DNA of 64,000 nt, from assembly GCA_009780315.1 (NCBI GenBank), contig WRAH01000007.1, forward strand, positions 46,228 through 110,227, in the 5' to 3' direction. Under the pieces are notes generated by a model. It made no database searches. It was not told the DNA's origin and saw nothing but the letters and a program-made list of their open reading frames with translations. This document shows, in pieces, positions 25,397 through 33,481 of this stretch (position 1 is the first letter of the stretch; each line of letters opens with the position of its first letter). Both the position numbers and the translations under genes were made by a program. The stretch comes from Defluviitaleaceae bacterium (GTDB taxonomy: Bacteria; Bacillota; Clostridia; Lachnospirales; WQUN01).

Positions 25397-26998
25397 ATGA
25401 ATACTGATAATAAAATTGTAAATTTCAATAATGTAGTATTATCACATATCAAGTCTAAAGATATGACTTCGTTAAAGACGCTATTAAACAGTGCAAACGA
25501 AGTGGACATTTTGGATATGATTTGGGAATTATCTGCTGAAAATCAAGTGGTGGTTTTCCGCTTGCTATCAAAAGATAAAGCATTATTTGTTTTTGAACGG
25601 CTTGATACAAGTTATCAGCAAAGCCTTATTCGCTCTTTTACTGAGGATTCAGCAGTTGAAATGATTATGGCATTAGAGCCGGATGAGCGTGTGCGTTTAT
25701 TTGATGAGATGCCCGCAACATTTGTAAAAAAGATGTTGTCTGCGTTATCACAAGAAGAACGTGAAATGACCAACTTGTTAATGGGATATGAAACCCAGAC
25801 AGCAGGGCGGATTATGACACCAGAATATGTACGCATCAGCAGAAATATGACAGTTGCAGAAGCCCTTGACAAGGTGAAAGAAAACGCAAAGGAAAAAGAA
25901 ACGATTTACACCATCTATATTACAGATGATTCAAGAAAATTAGAAGGTGTTATTTCTTTGCGTGACCTTTGGATAGCAGACCCATCTGCCAAAGTTGAAA
26001 ATGTTATGCAGAAGATAACTGCACAAGTTTCAACAGATACAGACCAAGAAGAAGTCGCAAAACTTCTGCAAAGATTAGACTGGCTGGCTATTCCTGTTGT
26101 AGACAAGGAAAACCGCTTGGTGGGTATCGTTACCATAGATGATGCGATAGATATTTTAGAAGAAGAAGCCACAGAGGATATTTTGGATGCCGCTGGTTTT
26201 GCAGATATTGCAGGTAAAGAAACAGACCGCAGTGAGGTTTTAACCAAAGGACGCATATGGAAAATATGGGCAGTCCGCTTACCATTTCTGCTTATCACAC
26301 TGGCCGCAGGCATGGCAGCAGGATTGATTATTGAAGGATTTGAAGAAATACTGGAAAGCGTTGTCATTGTAGCGTTTTTTATCCCATTGATTATGGATAT
26401 GGGCGGCAATGTAGGCACACAGTCATCCACTGTATTTGCCCGCGGTGTTGTACTTGGGCATATCAATATTAAAAATTTCTTAAAGCCTTTTCTTAAAGAA
26501 TTTGGCGTTGGGCTGAGTATGGGTGCTATGGTTGGCGCAATTGCAGGGGTCATTATTACTTTCTGGCTAGGCTTGCCCATGCTAGGCATTGCTGTAGGTA
26601 TTGCCCTGATACTAACCATGACTTTAGCGGCAGTTTTAGGTTTTTTAGTGCCATTTATTCTCATGAAGCTTAAAGTAGACCAAGCCGCAGGTTCTGCGCC
26701 TATCATCACATCAGTCAAAGATATATCGGGGCTTTTCATCTACTTTGGACTAATTGCATTGCTTATGGGTTCATATCTTGTGCCTAACTACGAAGTGACA
26801 GGAAAGTTTGTTACAGTAGATGGTATCCATTTCTTTGTAGACCTTGAAACAGAGGAAGCTGTTGTTTTAAGACAGGAAGATGCTAGTTATGATATAATCA
26901 TTCCAGAAGAAATTACAATCGGTGATGAAACATTCCCTGTAACAGGCGTTGAAGATGATATGTTGAGAAACAATCCGTCATCAAGTGTAGACGAATAA
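25397..26998 (+). CDS. mgtE: MgtE Mg2+ channel/transporter with C-terminal extension
   Basis: 533 residues from the ATG at 25397 (TATGGAGGTAGAAACC site). Domains: superhelical N domain (~1-130), two CBS domains (~135-255), connecting helix, then the membrane domain of five TM helices (~290-465) with the signature PLIMDMGGNVGTQSSTV and the pore-region TSVKDISGL. Mg2+ bound to N and CBS closes the pore. Typical MgtE ends after the last helix at ~450-465. Here ~70 more residues follow, beta-rich and acidic (FVTVDGIHFFVDLETEEAVV, ITIGDETFPVTGVEDDML), resembling the N-cap of BspA-type surface repeats. By MgtE topology they would lie outside the cell. Confidence 0.92.
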   Translation: MNTDNKIVNFNNVVLSHIKSKDMTSLKTLLNSANEVDILDMIWELSAENQVVVFRLLSKDKALFVFERLDTSYQQSLIRSFTEDSAVEMIMALEPDERVRLFDEMPATFVKKMLSALSQEEREMTNLLMGYETQTAGRIMTPEYVRISRNMTVAEALDKVKENAKEKETIYTIYITDDSRKLEGVISLRDLWIADPSAKVENVMQKITAQVSTDTDQEEVAKLLQRLDWLAIPVVDKENRLVGIVTIDDAIDILEEEATEDILDAAGFADIAGKETDRSEVLTKGRIWKIWAVRLPFLLITLAAGMAAGLIIEGFEEILESVVIVAFFIPLIMDMGGNVGTQSSTVFARGVVLGHINIKNFLKPFLKEFGVGLSMGAMVGAIAGVIITFWLGLPMLGIAVGIALILTMTLAAVLGFLVPFILMKLKVDQAAGSAPIITSVKDISGLFIYFGLIALLMGSYLVPNYEVTGKFVTVDGIHFFVDLETEEAVVLRQEDASYDIIIPEEITIGDETFPVTGVEDDMLRNNPSSSVDE

Positions 26999-27040
26999 GG
27001 ATTGCATTTGCATATCTAGGAAAGAAGAGGGTATATATCC

Positions 27041-28147
27041 ATGGGTATTTTCAAGGGAAAACGGGCAATCCAATTATTTATAAAATCATTTTTTATTACA
27101 ATAGCTGTAACTTTATTGGCAAGTGGGGGTATTTGGCTTGCCGTGAGTGGTTGGTCTGCCGTAAGCAATACTGTAAGCCCCCCTGAAGTTCCAAATATTC
27201 CTGTTGTTGTGCTTCAGCCGAACTCACCGTTCCGTAATGAACCTTCCAGCAATGCATCTTTGGTGAATAGCGGACTTACGGGATTAGATGATGAACTGTT
27301 GCCGCCTCACTTGGTTCAGTTTGAAGAACGCAGACCTTCGTTTTTTACGTTTCTGATTTTTGGGCTGACTGAAGGACGACATGCAAATACAATCATGGTG
27401 GCGGCTTATGATGCCGAGTCCAGACAGGCATATGTTATTAGCATTCCACGGGATACACGGGTTGATTTTGAACGTACCCGCAGAAAAATAGTCAATGCAT
27501 ACCCTGTGGGTTATGGTGGCGGCAGAGGGCATGAAGGCGGCGTAGAGCGTATGCGGCATGAAGTATCAACGCTGATTGGGTTTAGACCAGACTTTTATAT
27601 CAGCATAGATTATGAAGCATTTGTAAGCATGATAGATGCGGTGGGTGGCGTAGAGATAGATGTGCCTTTTCGGATGTTTTATAATGACCCAGCCCAAAGC
27701 TTGCATATAGACTTACAAGCTGGATTGCAAGTATTAAATGGACATGATGCTCTACACTTTGCAAGATACCGTACTGGAACCCGTGGTATTTCACCAACCA
27801 TCAGCGACTACCAGCGCATAGAACATCAACAGCAAGTCGTGTCTGCTGTGATGCGTGAACTGCTTACCCCTGCGTCAATATTAAGAATACCTGAATTTAT
27901 AGGGATATTTAATGAGTATGTAAATACAGACTTGGCAATGGGGGATTTGATGTGGTTTGCAACCCAAGCCCGTTATATTGGCGGTTTGGATGCAGTGCAT
28001 TTTTATACCTTGCCAATGGCAGGTACAAGCGGCGCACCAGCTTGGTATGAATTGGCTGATGAAAGAGGTATACTCGAATTAGTCAACCGCACAGTGAATC
28101 CTCTCGTTAGGGATATTACATCAAATGATGTAAGCATTGTACGTTAG
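27041..28147 (+). CDS. LytR-CpsA-Psr (LCP) family protein
   Basis: 368 residues. One N-terminal signal anchor (about 17-38), a Pro/Ser linker, then the LCP domain (~105-285). Conserved features: SIPRDTRV with its phosphate-binding Arg, NAYPVGYGGG, FYISIDYEAFVSMIDAVGGVEI, LNGHDALHFARYRTG and DYQRIEHQQQVV. LCP enzymes transfer undecaprenyl-linked polymers (teichoic acid, capsule) to peptidoglycan on the outer face of the membrane. The first motif differs from the common G-x-D-x-R-xx-R-S-D-T-I-M: here FGLTEGRHANTIMV, so one metal or phosphate ligand may be altered. It is on the same strand as uppP-mgtE 42 bp downstream and may be co-transcribed. Confidence 0.92.
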   Translation: MGIFKGKRAIQLFIKSFFITIAVTLLASGGIWLAVSGWSAVSNTVSPPEVPNIPVVVLQPNSPFRNEPSSNASLVNSGLTGLDDELLPPHLVQFEERRPSFFTFLIFGLTEGRHANTIMVAAYDAESRQAYVISIPRDTRVDFERTRRKIVNAYPVGYGGGRGHEGGVERMRHEVSTLIGFRPDFYISIDYEAFVSMIDAVGGVEIDVPFRMFYNDPAQSLHIDLQAGLQVLNGHDALHFARYRTGTRGISPTISDYQRIEHQQQVVSAVMRELLTPASILRIPEFIGIFNEYVNTDLAMGDLMWFATQARYIGGLDAVHFYTLPMAGTSGAPAWYELADERGILELVNRTVNPLVRDITSNDVSIVR

Positions 28148-28202
28148 TTAATCTATTTATAAGCACTAAAAACTGATGTTTAGTCCAATTTTCATAAAAC
28201 AT

Positions 28203-28243
28203 AAAAAAAGAAACGCTGCAAATATTGATATTTGCAGCGTTTC
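28203..28243 (-). terminator. Terminator of the tRNA operon
   Basis: Perfect 15-bp stem (28210-28224 with 28229-28243; GAAACGCTGCAAATA) with a 4-nt loop, followed on the minus strand by a seven-T tract. It also lies 56 bp after the LCP stop codon. Confidence 0.85.
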
Positions 28244-28250
28244 ACGTTAC

Positions 28251-28321
28251 TGAGCTGGAAGGATTTGAACCTTCGAGTGCAGGAGTCAAAGTCCTGTGCC
28301 TTACCGCTTGGCGACAGCCCA
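28251..28321 (-). tRNA. trnQ-ttg: tRNA-Gln (anticodon UUG)
   Basis: 71-nt cloverleaf on the minus strand: acceptor UGGGCUG/CAGCUCA (one G-U), anticodon stem CAGGA/UCCUG around loop CUUUGAC with anticodon UUG, and T-loop GGUUCAAAUCC. The CCA end is not encoded. Confidence 0.95.
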
Positions 28322-28339
28322 CTGTGGGTTTAGGTGAGA

Positions 28340-28411
28340 GCTAATGGGGGGACTCAAACCCCCGACCTACTGATTACGAATCAGTTGCTCTATCACCTGA
28401 GCTACATTAGC
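28340..28411 (-). tRNA. trnT-cgt: tRNA-Thr (anticodon CGU)
   Basis: 72-nt cloverleaf on the minus strand: acceptor GCUAAUG/CAUUAGC, anticodon stem ACUGA/UCAGU with loop UUCGUAA (anticodon CGU), and T-arm GGGGGUUUGAGUCCCCC. CCA is not encoded. It is the first gene of a two-tRNA operon with the tRNA-Gln 18 bp downstream. Confidence 0.95.
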
Positions 28412-28420
28412 GCGGATGAT

Positions 28421-28449
28421 AATATAGCAAAAATCTTAGATAGTGTCAA
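28421..28449 (-). promoter_or_regulatory. Promoter of the tRNA-Thr/tRNA-Gln operon
   Basis: Minus strand: TTGACA (28449-28444), 17-nt spacer, TATATT (28426-28421). The predicted start is a few bases before the mature tRNA-Thr end. Confidence 0.8.
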
Positions 28450-28472
28450 GCCCTTTGATGAAAAATTAAAAA

Positions 28473-29168
28473 TTAAGATATGCGTACATTAAATCCTTGA
28501 TAATATCCGCAAAGACGAAATCCAAGAGCCGATGCAGCATTCTTACATATTTCTTCGCTTTTGTCAATCATATATAATAATTCTTCTGCGCCAGACACAA
28601 AAGCTTCTTGTGCCGCAGCCGCAAGAATAGCTTTTGCACGGTCTGTATCTTTAGATATACAGCAGAAAATTTCGGATGCAGGTTGCATTAACATAGCATA
28701 ATCAGTAATACTTTCACCTTCAAAACAAGCAAAGATTCGCCACAAATCAATTTTTTCTAAGATTCGGCGGGAGTTCCAATACATATCAGGGATAGTTTTG
28801 TCATGATGGGTAGCAAATATATCAAAATTTTCTGAAGTAATAGGCGTTACACCAACGACAGACACACTGGCTAAAGCACTTTCAGCAACACCAACATCAG
28901 CAATGACGGCTTTTAAAAATGATTCAAAATCTTCAAGATTTAGACGCATTTCTAATGAATCATCCAAGAGCTTTGCACCAATTTCGTCCATAAATTGCAC
29001 AGGTGTTACAGTATTGCGAAAGCAAAGCATTGCGTTGTGTCCAGAATATCTTTCTAAAACCTTGGGCCATAAACCACGCAGGTCATCTTCTGTTGCATCA
29101 TTTATTTGTATATATTTTTCTGTAGGCTCAATTAAAATTTCAACACCATTGATAATTTCATTTGTCAT
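28473..29168 (-). CDS. Hypothetical protein, possible GNAT-like C-terminus
   Basis: 231 residues, no signal peptide or TM helix, so cytoplasmic. The N-terminal ~70 residues read as an alpha/beta domain (EILIEPTEKYIQINDATEDD). The C-terminal segment EEICKNAASALGFRLCGYYQGF is reminiscent of the last helix-strand of GNAT acetyltransferases (N-x-A-x-x-L-x-x-x-GF), but a clear acetyl-CoA loop (Q/RxxGxG/A) is not visible. The start at 29168 has a GGAGAAATAAA site. No operon partner: the tRNA promoter follows the stop by 23 bp. Confidence 0.6.
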   Translation of the reverse strand: MTNEIINGVEILIEPTEKYIQINDATEDDLRGLWPKVLERYSGHNAMLCFRNTVTPVQFMDEIGAKLLDDSLEMRLNLEDFESFLKAVIADVGVAESALASVSVVGVTPITSENFDIFATHHDKTIPDMYWNSRRILEKIDLWRIFACFEGESITDYAMLMQPASEIFCCISKDTDRAKAILAAAAQEAFVSGAEELLYMIDKSEEICKNAASALGFRLCGYYQGFNVRIS

Positions 29169-29389
29169 TTTATTTCTCCTTCATCCCACACAGGTTTAGT
29201 ATGTGAATTTTCAAAGACATTCTATCATGAAAATATCAAACACGCTACAATTATAAGATTATACAAAGTATTTTGAAAAATGCATAGGCAATACATTGGT
29301 AAAATGCAACAAAAACTTATGAAAATCTTGATAACACATGTGATATTACACGAATGAAATGCAAAATACTACCATAAACAAATATAATA

Positions 29390-29440
29390 GTTAAGTATTT
29401 GCTACTTAACATTGACATCTTAGAACATGTCAATTACAAT
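29390..29440 (+). promoter_or_regulatory. SigmaA promoter with two adjacent inverted repeats, upstream of the BMP transporter
   Basis: TTGACA (29412-29417), 17-nt spacer, TACAAT (29435-29440). One inverted repeat GTTAAGTA/TACTTAAC (29390-29397, 29403-29410) abuts the -35. A second, ATTGACAT/ATGTCAAT (29411-29418, 29427-29434), covers the -35 and the whole spacer. This suggests repressor control. In the rest of the gap 29169-29535 I see only AT-rich sequence and a weak CATCCA/TGGATG hairpin; no known riboswitch. Confidence 0.6.
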
Positions 29441-29535
29441 TCCATTACACAACCCACGTTCGACATCCAAAAGTATATTGTTGAATGGATGCGAGCAAAC
29501 TAACAGACGCGTAAAACGCGAGGGAGGATTCAAAC

Positions 29536-30747
29536 ATGAGAAAGGCTTTAATGCTAATTTTTTCAATGGCCCTACTGCTTGTTGTGGCGACAGCAATGAC
29601 AGCATGTGGCAACAATGACGCAGGTACAACCCCTGCTGACACAGCAGTAGTAGAAACACCACCACCAGCAGATACAGACACAGCCGATAACGATGCTGCT
29701 GATGTACCTGCAGATGATGATGTAAATGATGAAGTAGCAGCAGCCGATATTCACATTGCGCTTGTTGCACACTCACCTGACTCAATTCTTGATGATGGTT
29801 CTTTCAATGAAGGCGCATGGCAAGGTATTACACGTTTCCTTAACAGACATGGCCTTGACCTAGACACACACAGAAGCTTCTTTATTCCTCATGAAGCAAG
29901 CACAGAAGCACGTCTTGACTTTATTTCTCAAGCCATTGACCATGGTGCAAACGTTCTTGTACTTCCAGGATTCCACTTTGAGGAATCACTTTATATCGCA
30001 CAAGATATGTTCCCAGAAGTAAACTTCATCCTTCTTGACGCTTCACCACGTAATGCAGGCGTTGCAAGAGTTCAGCCAAACGTAGCGGCTATCCACTATG
30101 CAGAAGAAGAAGCAGGTTTCCTTGCTGGATATGCTGCTGTCATGGAAGGTCACAGAGAACTTGGCTTTATGGGCGGTATTGCAGTACCAGCAGTTGTTCG
30201 CTTTGGACATGGCTTTATTCAAGGTGCAGAGTTTGCTGCAACCGCTCTAGGTCTTGAATCTGGCGAAGTTGAAATCAACTATCTATACCTTGGTGGATTT
30301 GCACCAAGTCCTGACCATGTTGTTACTGCTTCTGGCTGGTTTGCTGGCGGTACAGAAGTTATCTTCGCAGCTGCAGGTGGTGCTGCAGGTAGCGTAATGA
30401 CTGGTGCTGAAGCTTCTGGTGGTCTTGTCATTGGTGTTGATGTTGACCAAAGCGGCGACTCAGACACAGTAATAACATCTGCAATGAAAGCACTTGACGT
30501 ATCTGTTGATGACATGCTTACAGACATCATGAATGGACAATTCCGTGGTGGTATTGAGCATATGTTCAATGCAGCAATCAACGGTGTTAGCTTGCCTATG
30601 GATACCTCACGCTTCCAAAACTTCACCCAAGCACAATATGACGCAATCTTTGCACAACTAGCAAGCGGTGCAATTAACGTAAACAGTAGCCTTACAATGA
30701 GTGATATTATTGAAAATATCGAACTTGTAACCGTTAACGAAATGTAA
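29536..30747 (+). CDS. BMP-family substrate-binding lipoprotein (nucleoside-type ABC transporter)
   Basis: 403 residues, ATG behind AGGGAGGATTCAAAC. Lipoprotein signal with lipobox M-T-A-C (Cys about 27), followed by a low-complexity Thr/Asp/Ala-rich linker to about 70. A Bmp/Med (PnrA-like) periplasmic-binding domain follows: HSPDSILDDGSFNEGAWQG is the family hallmark, then FHFEESLYIAQDMFPEVNFILLD, AGFLAGYAA, GMGG-type FMGGIAVPAV and VIGVDVDQSGD. It delivers purine nucleosides or related ribosides to the ABC permease encoded next. A strong hairpin after the gene should reduce downstream transcription, giving excess binding protein. Confidence 0.92.
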   Translation: MRKALMLIFSMALLLVVATAMTACGNNDAGTTPADTAVVETPPPADTDTADNDAADVPADDDVNDEVAAADIHIALVAHSPDSILDDGSFNEGAWQGITRFLNRHGLDLDTHRSFFIPHEASTEARLDFISQAIDHGANVLVLPGFHFEESLYIAQDMFPEVNFILLDASPRNAGVARVQPNVAAIHYAEEEAGFLAGYAAVMEGHRELGFMGGIAVPAVVRFGHGFIQGAEFAATALGLESGEVEINYLYLGGFAPSPDHVVTASGWFAGGTEVIFAAAGGAAGSVMTGAEASGGLVIGVDVDQSGDSDTVITSAMKALDVSVDDMLTDIMNGQFRGGIEHMFNAAINGVSLPMDTSRFQNFTQAQYDAIFAQLASGAINVNSSLTMSDIIENIELVTVNEM

Positions 30748-30765
30748 TTAAAAGTAATAGAAAGG

Positions 30766-30795
30766 AGAGCGCGTAATTTTCGCGCTCTTCTTTTG
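30766..30795 (+). terminator. Partial terminator between binding protein and transporter genes
   Basis: AGAGCGCG (30766-30773) with CGCGCTCT (30781-30788), a 7-nt loop and a TCTTTTG tail. Likely leaky, since the ATPase gene begins 32 nt later with no new promoter seen. Confidence 0.7.
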
Positions 30796-30826
30796 TAATA
30801 CATAACTTTATGAGAGGGTGAGGTTT

Positions 30827-32362
30827 ATGTACATCATTGAAATGCGGAACATTACAAAAGAGTTCCCTGGAATCATTGCAAATGATGATATTACATTACA
30901 GCTTAAAAAAAATGAAATCCATGCGTTGTTGGGAGAAAACGGCGCAGGTAAATCCACGCTTATGAGCGTGCTTTTTGGATTGTACAAACAAGAAAAGGGC
31001 AGTATCTACAAAGACGAAAAAGAAGTATCAATCACTGGGCCTGGTGATGCAAATAGACTTGGCATAGGTATGGTTCACCAACATTTTAAATTGGTGCATA
31101 ACTTTACAGTGCTTGAAAACATCGTATTAGGTGTTGAAACAACAAAGGGCGGCGTACTGCAAATGAAAGAAGCCCGTGAAAAAGTGCTTGCACTTTCAAA
31201 AAAATATGGGTTTGATATTGATATTGATAAAGAAGTACGTCACATTAGTGTAGGTATGCAACAACGTGTAGAAATTTTAAAAATGTTATACCGTGACAAT
31301 GAAATTTTAATCTTTGACGAACCCACTGCCGTCCTTACCCCTCAAGAAATTGATGCATTGATGAAAACGATGAAAGACATGGCAGCAGAAGGAAAATCTA
31401 TTTTGTTCATCACACATAAGCTGGACGAAATTAAACATGTTGCTGACAGATGTTCTGTTTTGCGCAAGGGTAAAATGATTGGTACTGTAGACGTTTCTGA
31501 AACCTCTAAGGAAACAATGTCAGAAATGATGGTAGGCCGTAAAGTTTCATTAAGCTTAGACAAACAAGATGCCAAAGTCGGTAACACTATTTTGAAAGTA
31601 AGAGGGCTTTGTCAGAAAGGAAACACAGGCAAAGTTGGCAAAGATAAGTTGAAAAATATTTCTTTTGATGTCAAAGAAGGAGAAATTCTATGTATCGCTG
31701 GAATTGAAGGCAATGGACAAACAGACTTGGTTTATGCATTAGCAGGTCTTGAAAGTTTTGACTCTGGCGAAATTATCATGGATGGACAAGACATAACCCG
31801 TGCAAAAATCCGCAAACGGACAGAACTTGGCATATCTCATATTCCAGAAGACAGACATAAACATGGTTTAGTCTTAGACTATTCTTTGGCATACAATACC
31901 ATTTTACAAACCTACTATACCAAAGATTTTCAAAGCAAAGGATTTTTAAAGAGAAAATCTATACTTGATTATGCAAAGAAGATGATTGAGCGTTTTGACA
32001 TACGTTCGGGACAGGGTGCCGAAACCGTTACGCGTTCTATGTCTGGCGGAAATCAACAAAAAATTATCTTAGCTAGGGAAATTGACCGTGACCCTAAATT
32101 GCTTATTGCCGTTCAACCTACCCGTGGGTTGGATGTGGGCGCAATTGAGTATATTCACAAGCAATTACTTGCCCAAAGAGATTCTGGCAAGGCGGTATTA
32201 TTGGTTTCACTAGAGCTTGAAGAGGTTATGAATGTTTCTGACAGGATTCTAGTCATGTATGAAGGGGAAATTGTTGCAGACGTTAATCCCAAAAATGTGA
32301 CTTTCCAAGAACTTGGGTTGTATATGTCAGGGGCAAAAAGAGATGAGGTGAAGGCAGAATGA
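30827..32362 (+). CDS. Nucleoside-type ABC transporter ATP-binding protein (duplicated ABC domains)
   Basis: 511 residues from the ATG at 30827 (GAGAGGGTGAGGTTT site). Two ABC domains in tandem, as in sugar/nucleoside (RbsA/NupA-like) ATPases. The first has Walker A GENGAGKST, Q-loop MVHQHFKL, signature HISVGMQQR and Walker B ILIFDEPTA. The second has a degenerate Walker A GIEGNGQTDL, the MSGGNQQK signature and LLIAVQPTRGLD, in which the usual catalytic Glu is absent; this is normal in the family. The stop overlaps the first permease start (ATGA). Confidence 0.94.
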   Translation: MYIIEMRNITKEFPGIIANDDITLQLKKNEIHALLGENGAGKSTLMSVLFGLYKQEKGSIYKDEKEVSITGPGDANRLGIGMVHQHFKLVHNFTVLENIVLGVETTKGGVLQMKEAREKVLALSKKYGFDIDIDKEVRHISVGMQQRVEILKMLYRDNEILIFDEPTAVLTPQEIDALMKTMKDMAAEGKSILFITHKLDEIKHVADRCSVLRKGKMIGTVDVSETSKETMSEMMVGRKVSLSLDKQDAKVGNTILKVRGLCQKGNTGKVGKDKLKNISFDVKEGEILCIAGIEGNGQTDLVYALAGLESFDSGEIIMDGQDITRAKIRKRTELGISHIPEDRHKHGLVLDYSLAYNTILQTYYTKDFQSKGFLKRKSILDYAKKMIERFDIRSGQGAETVTRSMSGGNQQKIILAREIDRDPKLLIAVQPTRGLDVGAIEYIHKQLLAQRDSGKAVLLVSLELEEVMNVSDRILVMYEGEIVADVNPKNVTFQELGLYMSGAKRDEVKAE

Positions 32363-33444
32363 GCCGCGATGGATTATTAAGCTTCTTATCTTCAATTCTA
32401 GTGATTATTGCAGGATTGCTTGTTGGACTTATCGTATTGTTGGTGAGTAATGCCGAGCAAGCTTTACCTGCTGTGCAAACGATTTTAACATTTGGTGTGG
32501 ACAATATGCGTAATGTGGGTGATGTGCTTTTACGTGCCACTCCTATTATTTTAACAGGGCTTTCTGTTGCGTTTGCATTTAAAACAGGTTTGTTTAATAT
32601 TGGTGCAAGCGGACAGTTTATGCTTGGTGGATTTGTTTCTATTATGATTGGTGTACATGCACTTGCTATTCCGGCACCACTTCGCATTATTTTCGCGCTA
32701 CTTGCTGCGGCACTGACGGGTGCATTGTGGGGTGCTATTCCTGGTTTACTCAAAGCTTACCGTAATGTGCATGAAGTTATTTCCAGTATCATGACAAACT
32801 ACATTGGTATGTTTTTTGCGGTTTATCTCATTCAAGAGTTTGCTTTTGACCAAGGACGCGGCACATCTGCACATTTACATCCAACATCCACATTACCACG
32901 CATGGGGTTTCAAAATATTTTCCGCGAACCTGTGGGCGCGGCATTTAGAGAATCCCATGTAAACGTGGGTATCGTTATTGCCATTATTCTTGCGATTGTC
33001 ATATACATTATCTTGGAAAAAACTACTTTTGGCTATGAACTTAAAGCCTGTGGATTCAATCAAGATGCTGCAAAATACGCAGGCATTAACCAGAAGAGAA
33101 ATATTGTATTTTCCATGATGATATCGGGTTCTCTTGCGGGAATTGCTGGTGCGCTGAATTTTATGGGTACAACGGGACTGTCCATGAGTGTTGTTGAAAC
33201 ACTGGCGATGGAAGGGTTTACGGGAATTTCTGTTGCATTCCTTGGGCTTAATCACCCCATTGGCATTATATTTTCAGGCATTTTTGTGTCTTACTTGCAA
33301 CTTGGTGGGGCGCGCTTACAACCTCACTTTTCAGCAGAACTTGTTGAGACGGTTATTGCTGTAATCATTTACTTCTGTGCCTTTGTATTTGTGGTGAAGT
33401 CTATGATTGGAAAAGTTATTAAAAAGAAAGACGGAGGTAACTAG
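32359..33444 (+). CDS. Nucleoside-type ABC transporter permease 1
   Basis: 361 residues, about 9-10 TM helices, BPD_transp_2 (ribose/branched-chain-type) family. Typical features: TPIILTGLSVAFAFKTGLFNIGASGQFM near residues 70-100, the coupling segment GYELKACGFNQDAAKYAGIN (~225-245), and SGSLAGIAGALNFMG. The start overlaps the ATPase stop by four bases, so synthesis is coupled. It pairs with permease 2 to form the membrane channel of the BMP transporter. Confidence 0.93.
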   Translation: MSRDGLLSFLSSILVIIAGLLVGLIVLLVSNAEQALPAVQTILTFGVDNMRNVGDVLLRATPIILTGLSVAFAFKTGLFNIGASGQFMLGGFVSIMIGVHALAIPAPLRIIFALLAAALTGALWGAIPGLLKAYRNVHEVISSIMTNYIGMFFAVYLIQEFAFDQGRGTSAHLHPTSTLPRMGFQNIFREPVGAAFRESHVNVGIVIAIILAIVIYIILEKTTFGYELKACGFNQDAAKYAGINQKRNIVFSMMISGSLAGIAGALNFMGTTGLSMSVVETLAMEGFTGISVAFLGLNHPIGIIFSGIFVSYLQLGGARLQPHFSAELVETVIAVIIYFCAFVFVVKSMIGKVIKKKDGGN

Positions 33445-33445
33445 C

Positions 33446-33481
33446 ATGAAATCAATCACAACGTGGAAGGGGCAATTTTAA
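33446..33481 (+). CDS. 11-codon leader ORF between the permease genes
   Basis: MKSITTWKGQF, with a perfect GGAGG eight bases before its ATG and its TAA directly touching the permease-2 ATG (TAAATG). Permease 2 has only the GGAAGGGG inside this leader as its own site, so the leader probably exists for translational coupling. No function of the peptide is implied. It could be chance. Confidence 0.4.
   Translation: MKSITTWKGQF

Noticed and set aside
25915..26739. 274-codon open frame antisense to mgtE
   Set aside because: Serine/isoleucine-rich mirror of the membrane-domain codons. The sense strand has the MgtE signature motifs.
29169..29535. Purine riboswitch for the BMP transporter
   Set aside because: The conserved three-way junction sequences are absent. 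Only a protein-operator-like promoter region is seen.
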